The notes under the pieces were generated by a model that ran no database searches, had not been told where the DNA came from, and worked only from the letters and a program-made list of their open reading frames with translations. A DNA stretch of 6,255 bases from an uncultured Actinomyces sp. (lineage in GTDB: Bacteria > Actinomycetota > Actinomycetes > Actinomycetales > Actinomycetaceae), in NCBI GenBank assembly GCA_916719935.1, contig CAKAPY010000086.1, forward strand, positions 1 to 6,255, given 5' to 3'. Positions 1 to 5,516 of the stretch are shown piece after piece (within the stretch, counting starts at the first letter, position 1; each line of letters begins with the position of its first letter). The translations under genes were made by a program, and so were the position numbers.

Positions 1-420
1 AATGCCTCGGCCTATATTGCGAAACTCGATGAGGTTGACCGTGAGGTTTCGCAGACGATCGCGGGCATTAATCCACTCGATCGAAAGCTAGTCACTACAC
101 ACGATGCCTATGCCTATCTTGCGCGCGCCTATGACTTTGAAATCGCTGGTTACCTGAGTGCTCAGGACGGAAGCGAGGCTTCGATTGCAGATCGTAAACG
201 CATTGCTGAAACCTTGAAGAACATGAAAATTTCCGCGGTTTTCTTGGAACCGCAAAAGCGCAACCGTCACCCTGTGATCGCACAAGTTGCGGAAGAAAAC
301 GGTGTTCGAGTCTGCGGGCTGTATGGCGACACTTTGGATGATGATGCGTCGACGTATATCGACATGATGAAAGCGAATGCTCGCTCACTGTCGCTGTGTT
401 TAGGAAAGGATCACACATGA
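1..420 (+). CDS. Metal ABC transporter substrate-binding protein, TroA/ZnuA-like (C-terminal part, 5' end outside window)
   Basis: The frame is open from base 1 to the TGA at 418-420 and gives 139 residues, about the C-terminal lobe of a cluster A-1 solute-binding protein. These extracytoplasmic proteins bind Zn2+ or Mn2+ and hand it to an ABC-3 permease. The fragment starts in the linking helix, then has the typical TTHDAYAYLARAY segment; its His (fragment residue 34, codon 100-102) matches the third metal ligand. FLEPQ follows, then GLYGDTL, whose Asp (residue 110, codon 328-330) matches the conserved fourth ligand, and TYIDMMKANARSL, the usual C-terminal helix. The first two ligands, the signal peptide and any inserted anchored-repeat domain would lie upstream and cannot be judged. 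The gene overlaps the next by ATGA and shares an operon with an ATPase and permease. Zinc versus manganese cannot be decided here. The family call is secure; the subfamily (anchored-repeat type) is inferred from the neighbours. Confidence 0.9.
   Translation, partial: NASAYIAKLDEVDREVSQTIAGINPLDRKLVTTHDAYAYLARAYDFEIAGYLSAQDGSEASIADRKRIAETLKNMKISAVFLEPQKRNRHPVIAQVAEENGVRVCGLYGDTLDDDASTYIDMMKANARSLSLCLGKDHT
402..410 (+). promoter_or_regulatory. Ribosome binding site that decides the start of the surface-protein gene
   Basis: AGGAAAGGA lies 6 bases before the ATG at 417. It falls inside the longer frame that could begin at the GTG at 396, so it favours the ATG at 417 (or the adjacent ATG at 420) as the true start. 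Confidence 0.6.
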
Positions 421-1385
421 TGAAGAGCATGAGAACCATAAATATGGCGCGGGGTTTCTCAGCGCTTTTTGTCGGTATTGCTATAAGTGTCGCTGTTCTA
501 CTACCGGCATTTGCGGATGATCCTCTCACCCAGCACGTCGATTCCTCAGAACAGGTGGTGCGCGAAGAAACCACAATTGAACGCGGTCACGTTGACTTGG
601 GTCCAAAGATTGTTGATTCAAAGCCGGAGATTCTGGCACGTGATGACTCAGGAGATACGCCGGTCTGGCGTCCTTTGCACACTCTTGTCTTTCGCGTGAA
701 CGATTCTGGCAAGCTTCAGGTTCCCTCAGACCCCAGCTATTCATTCCTGCACGCACACGAGGGGGAGTCATACTGGGTTATTCCCCAGACTCAAAACCCT
801 CGCGTTGTTTGGCTGGGATGGAACACTCAAGACCCGGAACTCATTAAGGTCATGGGCAGCGGTGCGACGATGACTCTGGGGAACCTTCAGGGACCCGGTA
901 AAGCCTGGCTTTTCCTGCAAGATGGGGCTTTCGGGGCACCGACAGTCTTGTATGACTCGTCTACTTCCTCCCAATCAGATATCTGGGTTGAAGCCAATAC
1001 ACACGTTCACGCAAATTGGGCGTTTTCTGCTCCGGGAGCTTACGCACTTAGCGTGCGCTGGTGCTTTGGGGACAAAGAAACACCGCAATGTGTTTCGGAT
1101 ACTCTCCGATTCGTTGTTGGCGATGGGGCAAAGGTTGAAGAAGCCCGCGCACTCACGCCAAACGCGCTCGCGGCCTCGTCGAAAGAGGGGACGGACACTG
1201 CCAAGCCGAAGGTGCCGAGTGAACAAGGCGGAAATAGTGAGTATTTGATCTATGGAGTGATCTGTCTGGCTTTGGGCGTGCTTGCCTTTATCGTCGTTTC
1301 CCATCGAACAAAGAAGTCGAAAAAGCAGATTGAGGAAGCACGCGAGGATGTTCTTCGTGATTTTGGCGCGGAAAGTGATATCTGA
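417..1385 (+). CDS. Transporter-associated anchored-repeat surface protein (single repeat domain, transmembrane-anchored)
   Basis: This 322-residue protein has a signal peptide: basic start, hydrophobic core at about 14-31 and an AFA cleavage-like site near 31-33. One domain at about 50-236 resembles the actinobacterial 'ABC transporter-associated repeat / surface-anchored' domain. Landmarks are GHVD (57-60), FLHAHEGE (110-117), WVIPQTQ (120-126), WLGWNT (132-137), QGPG (158-161), FGAP (172-175) and THVHANWAF (195-203). A low-complexity linker rich in Ala, Ser, Lys and Glu (about 237-273) leads to a membrane helix (about 275-295) and a charged 27-residue cytoplasmic tail. I see no LPxTG sortase motif. 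Cys216 and Cys225 could form a disulfide. The ATG at 417 overlaps the upstream stop and has a good ribosome binding site. Known family members sit next to a three-gene metal-type ABC transporter, as here; their biochemical role is not established. The clustered His residues make metal binding a reasonable inference. Confidence 0.85.
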   Translation: MMKSMRTINMARGFSALFVGIAISVAVLLPAFADDPLTQHVDSSEQVVREETTIERGHVDLGPKIVDSKPEILARDDSGDTPVWRPLHTLVFRVNDSGKLQVPSDPSYSFLHAHEGESYWVIPQTQNPRVVWLGWNTQDPELIKVMGSGATMTLGNLQGPGKAWLFLQDGAFGAPTVLYDSSTSSQSDIWVEANTHVHANWAFSAPGAYALSVRWCFGDKETPQCVSDTLRFVVGDGAKVEEARALTPNALAASSKEGTDTAKPKVPSEQGGNSEYLIYGVICLALGVLAFIVVSHRTKKSKKQIEEAREDVLRDFGAESDI

Positions 1386-2140
1386 TGGATACTGAGAATT
1401 CGGTTTCAGCGCTCGATATCTGTGACTTGGACGTGTCCTACCCTGGGCGTGAGGTACTCAAATCTGTCTCGCTTACTGTTGCTCCCGGTGAGTTCTGTGC
1501 GCTCATCGGTCCCAATGGTGCTGGAAAGACGACTCTCTTGCGCGCAATACTCGGCGTGATTCCTTCTCGCTCGACTCACATCACGTCAATGGGCCTCCCG
1601 CTTCAGCCTCGATCAGTCGGTTATGTTCCGCAGCGTCATGAGTTTGCCTGGGATTTTCCTATCAGCATCCGTCAGGCGGTTCTCAGCGCGCGAGCCCGCC
1701 GGATTGGATGGGGGCGTAGGGCTAAGATCGATGACCATCGCGCCGTCGAAGAGGCACTGCATCAGGTTGGTCTAGCGCAGCTTGGAGATCGAGTGATCGG
1801 GGAGCTTTCGGGTGGCCAACGCCAGCGTGTGCTGGTTGCCAGGGCTCTTGCTTTACGCCCGCAATTGCTTCTATTGGATGAACCCTTTACTGGACTGGAT
1901 ATGCCGACTCAAGAAAGCCTGATGGACGTCTTCCGAAGGCTCGCTCTCAGTGGTTGTGCCATCCTCATGACAACCCACGACATTCTCGGGGCCATTGATG
2001 CCTGTGATCGACTGTTCTTGCTGAACTCGACTGTTGTCGCCTCAGGGAAGCCAGAAGAAATTCGCGACCCTCAGGTGTGGATGCGCACCTTTGATATTCG
2101 CCCGTCGAATCCGTTGCTCAAGGTCCTTGGGGTGATCTAA
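1385..2140 (+). CDS. ABC transporter ATP-binding protein, metal-type (anchored-repeat-associated)
   Basis: This 251-residue protein is a single nucleotide-binding domain that powers the neighbouring permease from the cytoplasmic face. All motifs are intact: Walker A GPNGAGKTT (42-50), Q-loop YVPQ (80-83), signature LSGGQRQR (141-148), Walker B LLLLDEP with catalytic Glu166 (161-167), D-loop GLD (170-172) and H-loop His198 in TTHD. The VPQRHEFAWDFPISI stretch after the Q-loop is typical of the ZnuC/MntB-type subfamily that works with ABC-3 permeases. The ATG at 1385 overlaps the preceding stop (TGATG) and has GGAAAG at 1370-1375. The gene abuts the permease gene. The length is normal for the family. 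Metal uptake is inferred from the subfamily and from the binding protein and permease in the same operon. Confidence 0.95.
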   Translation: MDTENSVSALDICDLDVSYPGREVLKSVSLTVAPGEFCALIGPNGAGKTTLLRAILGVIPSRSTHITSMGLPLQPRSVGYVPQRHEFAWDFPISIRQAVLSARARRIGWGRRAKIDDHRAVEEALHQVGLAQLGDRVIGELSGGQRQRVLVARALALRPQLLLLDEPFTGLDMPTQESLMDVFRRLALSGCAILMTTHDILGAIDACDRLFLLNSTVVASGKPEEIRDPQVWMRTFDIRPSNPLLKVLGVI

Positions 2141-2980
2141 ATGCTGAGTATCATTGACTTTCTTCGTGATCTGACGAATCCAGCATTGGCATTCTTACCC
2201 CGTGCGATTCTTGTCACCTGCGTTGCAGCCTGCGTATGCGCAGTTGTTGGCTGTCATGTTGTCCTGCGCGGGATGTCTTTCATTGGAGATGCCGTTGCTC
2301 ACTCGGTTTTCCCCGGTCTTGCAATCGCTTTTGTATGTTCGGGATCCTTGGTATTGGGAGGAACGCTCGCAGGTGTGGGTACTGCTGTGCTCGTTGCACT
2401 CCTTTCCCAAAATAGGCGTTTGAAGGAAGACTCAATCATTGGTGTTCTTTTCGTTGGGGCCTTTGGTTTGGGACTGGTCATCATCTCGTGGGCGCCGGGA
2501 TACGCGGGTTCTCTTCAAGACTTCCTCTTTGGCTCGCTGACAGGCATCCCTGCTTCTGAGGTACCTTTCGTCCTTCTTGCATCTGCACTGATCATTGGGG
2601 TCTTTGCCTTCTTTCACAAAGAGGTCGTTGCGGTGAGTCTTGATCGAGAAAGCGCTCGAGTCGCCGGATTGCCGGTGATGGCTCTGGATCTTTTGGTCTA
2701 TATCAGTGTTGCCGGTGCTGTCGTGATCTCCGTCCAGATCATTGGCAACATTTTGGTTCTTGCCCTGCTCCTTACCCCCGCCGCAAGTGCTCGGCTTTTA
2801 ACAAATTCACTGGGAGCAATGATCGGAACTTCTCTCGTCATCGGTGTACTGAGTTCTCTGTGTGGTATTTACCTCTCCTGGTCTTTGGATCTTCCGGCGG
2901 GAGCATCAATTGTCTGCGTTGTTACGCTCGTTTTTATTGCTGCGTGGGTGTATCGATCCTGGCGAGCCCGTTTCGCATAG
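2141..2980 (+). CDS. Metal ABC transporter permease, ABC-3 family (ZnuB/TroC-like)
   Basis: This 279-residue integral membrane protein has about eight hydrophobic helices and forms the channel of the importer as a presumed homodimer. Family landmarks are the RGMSFIGDAVAHSVFPG block (43-59), equivalent to the RGLSLLGDAISHAVLPG-type signature, the cytoplasmic loop SLDRESARVAGLPV (166-179) that would contact the ATPase, TPAASARLL (212-220) and DLPAGASIV (250-258). Length and layout are normal. The ATG follows the ATPase stop with no gap; GGGGTGA at 2129-2135 inside the ATPase gene can serve as ribosome binding site. This is the last gene of the metal transporter unit, with 69 bases before the next gene and no clear terminator hairpin. 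Substrate is inferred as Zn2+ or Mn2+ from the family. Confidence 0.95.
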   Translation: MLSIIDFLRDLTNPALAFLPRAILVTCVAACVCAVVGCHVVLRGMSFIGDAVAHSVFPGLAIAFVCSGSLVLGGTLAGVGTAVLVALLSQNRRLKEDSIIGVLFVGAFGLGLVIISWAPGYAGSLQDFLFGSLTGIPASEVPFVLLASALIIGVFAFFHKEVVAVSLDRESARVAGLPVMALDLLVYISVAGAVVISVQIIGNILVLALLLTPAASARLLTNSLGAMIGTSLVIGVLSSLCGIYLSWSLDLPAGASIVCVVTLVFIAAWVYRSWRARFA

Positions 2981-2990
2981 TGGAAAAGTA

Positions 2991-3019
2991 TTGCTCGGCT
3001 CCTGAGACGTCACTAGGTT
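2991..3019 (+). promoter_or_regulatory. Candidate sigma-70-type promoter for the symporter operon (weak)
   Basis: TTGCTC (2991-2996) and TAGGTT (3014-3019) are separated by exactly 17 bases in the only intergenic gap upstream of the symporter. The -10 element fits the relaxed actinobacterial TANNNT pattern and the -35 matches TTG only. Transcription would start near 3026, leaving a leader of about 24 bases. This is a pattern match by eye. Read-through from the metal transporter genes remains possible. Confidence 0.35.
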
Positions 3020-3031
3020 TGGGCCTGTATT

Positions 3032-3040
3032 AGGGAAGGA
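3032..3040 (+). promoter_or_regulatory. Strong ribosome binding site of the symporter gene
   Basis: AGGGAAGGA is purine-rich and lies 9 bases before the ATG at 3050. It supports that start over any internal Met and suggests the gene is translated independently of the upstream unit. Confidence 0.7.
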
Positions 3041-3049
3041 AACGTTTAC

Positions 3050-4594
3050 ATGAGCACGGCAGCATCTCCTGCGAAACGTCGCACGCGCGACACATGGACC
3101 AGCCAAACTGGCTTTTTAATGGCGGCTATCGGTTCCGCGATCGGCTTGGGTAATATCTGGCGATTCCCAGGTGTTGCATACACCAATGGCGGGGGAGCAT
3201 TCCTCGTTCCCTATCTCGTTGCTCTGCTTTTCGCCGGTATCCCGATCCTTTGGCTCGAGTACGCCGTTGGCCATAAGTTCCGTGGAACCCCTCCCTGGGC
3301 CTTCCGCCGCATGAACGCCAAGGGAGAGCTCCTTGGCTGGATGTGTGTCTTCATTTGCTTCGTGATTATTACCTACTACGCCGCAGTTGTTGCGTGGTCG
3401 GGAAGCTACGTCGTCTATTCGATTACCGAGGCCTGGGGTGAGGATTCACAGACATTCTTCCTTTCTTCTTTCCTGGGAACCGTCGGTTCTGATGAATTCT
3501 CGTGGACTCCGGTAGCGGCAGTTGCTATCCCGCTTGTCTTGGTATGGGCCTGCATTTTGCTCATCGCCTCTTTTGGCATCGCACGAGGGGTTGAGAAGGC
3601 CAATAAGATTTTTCTTCCTCTTCTGGTTGTCCTCTTCCTCGCTCTTGTTGTGCGTGCGCTCTTCCTGCCCGGTGCATTGGAAGGCTTGAGTGCTTTCTTC
3701 ACACCAAATTGGAGTTCCCTCGCTCAACCCAAGGTATGGCTCGCAGCATTCGCTCAGATCTTCTTCTCGCTCTCGGTTGGCTTTGGAATCATGCTGACTT
3801 ACGCCTCGTACCTCCACAAGAAGTCGAATGTTACCGGAACTGCTTTGGTCGCTGGCTTTGCTAATTCGTCCTTCGAAATTCTTGCTGGTATTGGTGTGTT
3901 CTCGGCACTGGGATTCATGGCGCATTCGCAAGGAATCGCTGTTTCTGAGTTGAAGGGACTGACCGGTCCGATTCTTTCCTTCGTGACCTTCCCGAAGATT
4001 ATTTCGATGATGCCGGGTGGTCCGCTTTTCGGAGTCCTCTTCTTCTCTTCGCTTGTCCTCGCAGGCATCACCTCTCTGCTCTCGCTCTTGCAAGTGGTTT
4101 CTGGTGCAGTTCAAGATAAGTTCGCCTTGACCCCTGCGAAGGCTTCTCTTGTCGTGGGAATTCCAACAACGATCATTTCTTTGGCGCTTTTTGCGACTCG
4201 TTCTGGTCTGAATACCTTGGATATCGTTGATAACTTCATCAATAATGTGGGAGTTGTTGGTTGTTCGATTGCCATGGCGCTCTACGCCGCACTCGTGCGC
4301 CCCAGGCTTCGGGGTCTGCGTAAGCACCTTAACTCTGTTTCGGCACCTTCGATTCCTCCCGTATGGGACTACCTCGTTGGTATCGTTATTCCTCTGGTGC
4401 TGGCATTCATGCTGGTGACCTCGGTGATTTCAAGTATCAGTGAAGGATACGGCGGCTATGCCGGGTATCTTGTCAACATCTTCGGCTGGGGATCTGTTGG
4501 TTTCGCGCTCCTCGCATCCGCAATCGTTACCCTGATGCCCTGGTCGCATCCTCAGCGCTCAAGCACGTCGTCAACATCTAAGGAGATCGCATGA
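3050..4594 (+). CDS. metP: Sodium-dependent amino-acid symporter, NSS (SNF) family, MetP-like
   Basis: This 514-residue protein with the LeuT fold imports an amino acid with Na+ across the cytoplasmic membrane. TM1 carries the family signature GSAIGLGNIWRFP (28-40, Asn35 equivalent to the LeuT Na1 ligand), followed by NGGGAF. TM3 has the YYAAVVAW segment bearing the substrate-site Tyr. TM6 has QIFFSLSVGFG; Ser240 replaces the Thr that binds Na1 in LeuT, a conservative change. TM7 has GFANSSFEILAG and TM8 has LAGITSLLSLLQV with the Ala/Thr/Ser set expected for Na2. I count 12 hydrophobic helices, with TM11 and TM12 clear after residue 360. The downstream MetS-like partner overlaps by ATGA, which points to the methionine/alanine importer subgroup described in Corynebacterium glutamicum (MetP with MetS). 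The substrate is inferred from that pairing; the symbol is by analogy. Confidence 0.93.
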   Translation: MSTAASPAKRRTRDTWTSQTGFLMAAIGSAIGLGNIWRFPGVAYTNGGGAFLVPYLVALLFAGIPILWLEYAVGHKFRGTPPWAFRRMNAKGELLGWMCVFICFVIITYYAAVVAWSGSYVVYSITEAWGEDSQTFFLSSFLGTVGSDEFSWTPVAAVAIPLVLVWACILLIASFGIARGVEKANKIFLPLLVVLFLALVVRALFLPGALEGLSAFFTPNWSSLAQPKVWLAAFAQIFFSLSVGFGIMLTYASYLHKKSNVTGTALVAGFANSSFEILAGIGVFSALGFMAHSQGIAVSELKGLTGPILSFVTFPKIISMMPGGPLFGVLFFSSLVLAGITSLLSLLQVVSGAVQDKFALTPAKASLVVGIPTTIISLALFATRSGLNTLDIVDNFINNVGVVGCSIAMALYAALVRPRLRGLRKHLNSVSAPSIPPVWDYLVGIVIPLVLAFMLVTSVISSISEGYGGYAGYLVNIFGWGSVGFALLASAIVTLMPWSHPQRSSTSSTSKEIA

Positions 4595-4749
4595 CCCCCG
4601 CTGCTATCATCATGATGATTGTGACGATCCTTCTGGTATGGGGAGGGCTTGTCGCATCCATGGTTATGCTCAGAATCCTGCCAACTCCGGATGGCGATGA
4701 GGAGCATGAAACTCTTGCTTCGCAAAAGACCGAAGTTCCGACACGATAG
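4591..4749 (+). CDS. metS: Small single-helix partner of the symporter (methionine/alanine importer small subunit, MetS-like)
   Basis: This 52-residue protein starts at the ATG at 4591, overlapping the symporter stop by ATGA, with AGGAG at 4581-4585 five bases before it. It has one N-terminal membrane helix (about residues 4-30) with the characteristic MMIVTILLVWGGL pattern, then a short acidic hydrophilic tail (GDEEHE at about 35-40). This resembles the MetS/MaAIMP small-subunit family (about 50-60 residues, Trp-Gly-Gly in the helix), which in corynebacteria is needed together with the large NSS protein for methionine and alanine uptake. Position and overlap give strong support: it should be made in step with the large subunit. 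Being so short it is easily missed in annotation. Its direct contact with the symporter is inferred from the family. Confidence 0.85.
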   Translation: MTPAAIIMMIVTILLVWGGLVASMVMLRILPTPDGDEEHETLASQKTEVPTR

Positions 4750-4757
4750 GGGAAGAT

Positions 4758-5516
4758 GTGCGCCTCGTCGCCTTTGATCTTGATGACACCCTGGCACCGT
4801 CGAAGTCTGCACTTCCGGAGTCGATGGCCGATCAACTTCGTGCACTGCTCGACTGCGTCCCAGTGTGCGTGATCTCTGGCGGAGAGTTTGGACAGTTTCG
4901 CACCCAGCTACTGGACAACCTCGGCGCTTCTTCTTCTGAATTGAAGAACTTGCATCTCATGCCCACCTGCGGGACGCGCTACTACCGTTGGGATGAGCAG
5001 GATGCTCAGTGGGAACAGGTCTATGCCAATGACCTGACTCCAGAGCAGCGTGAGCGCGCAATTGCCTCGCTCGAACGCCATGCGCGTGAGCAAGGAGTAT
5101 GGGAATCCCATCCTTGGGGAGAAATCATTGAGGACCGAGGTTCGCAGATTACGTTCTCAGCGCTGGGGCAGCAAGCTCCTCTAGAGGCGAAGCGCGCGTG
5201 GGACCCGACTGGTGACAAGAAGCGGGCTCTTCGTGATGCGGTTGCAGAGGATCTTCCAGATCTTGAGGTCCGTGGGGGAGGATCAACTTCAGTTGATATC
5301 ACTCGTCACGGAATCGATAAGGCCTACGGGATGGGCAAGCTTGTTGAAATCACTGGAATCGCACCAGAAGACATGCTCTTCATTGGGGATCGGCTAGATG
5401 AGGCCGGTAACGATTATCCAGTGAAGGCTGCCGGATACCCGACCCTCGCTGTGAGTGGTTGGGAAGAATGCGTCGGTGTGATCGCGGATATCGTGAAGGA
5501 ATTACGCGCGAGGTAG
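4758..5516 (+). CDS. HAD-superfamily hydrolase, subfamily IIB (Cof / phosphomannomutase-like phosphatase)
   Basis: This 252-residue cytoplasmic protein belongs to the haloacid dehalogenase phosphatases. Motif I is DLDDT (7-11; Asp7 nucleophile, Asp9 acid/base), motif II is Ser40 in VISGG, motif III is probably Lys188 in GIDKAYG, and motif IV is GDRLDEAGND (210-219, with Asp211 and Asp219 placed to bind Mg2+). The region between motifs II and III, about 60-185, is the size of a type IIB cap. The call rests on this motif spacing and on the GIDK-to-GD layout shared with sucrose-phosphatase and eukaryotic-type phosphomannomutase relatives. The GTG at 4758 puts motif I at residue 7, the usual place, and GGGGA at 4749-4753 precedes it by 4 bases. 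It starts 8 bases after the MetS-like gene, so it is probably co-transcribed. The substrate, probably a sugar phosphate or similar, cannot be read from the sequence, and a link to amino-acid uptake is unproven. Confidence 0.88.
   Translation: MRLVAFDLDDTLAPSKSALPESMADQLRALLDCVPVCVISGGEFGQFRTQLLDNLGASSSELKNLHLMPTCGTRYYRWDEQDAQWEQVYANDLTPEQRERAIASLERHAREQGVWESHPWGEIIEDRGSQITFSALGQQAPLEAKRAWDPTGDKKRALRDAVAEDLPDLEVRGGGSTSVDITRHGIDKAYGMGKLVEITGIAPEDMLFIGDRLDEAGNDYPVKAAGYPTLAVSGWEECVGVIADIVKELRAR

Noticed and set aside
235..253. Inverted repeat GCGGTT / AACCGC with a 7-base loop
   Set aside because: It lies in the middle of the binding-protein gene and encodes the conserved AVFLEP segment; there is no U-tract and no junction, so chance is the simplest explanation.
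396..416. GTG at 396 as start of the surface-protein gene, adding seven residues
   Set aside because: The AGGAAAGGA ribosome binding site (402-410) would then lie inside the gene. The ATG at 417 has correct spacing and gives an ATGA overlap and a normal signal peptide.
95..574. A 159-codon open frame on the minus strand across the first gene junction
   Set aside because: It is antisense to two genes with clear family motifs and shows no recognisable domain.
2981..3031. Terminator or metal-regulator operator between the permease and symporter genes
   Set aside because: I found no stable GC-rich hairpin followed by T residues and no convincing Zur- or DtxR-like palindrome. Any metal-responsive operator is more likely upstream of the operon, outside the window.
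3446..4327. A 293-codon open frame on the minus strand inside the symporter gene
   Set aside because: It is antisense to an intact, well-recognised transporter. Its translation is rich in Arg, Glu and Asn with no recognisable domain, as expected for a shadow of a hydrophobic gene with strong codon bias.
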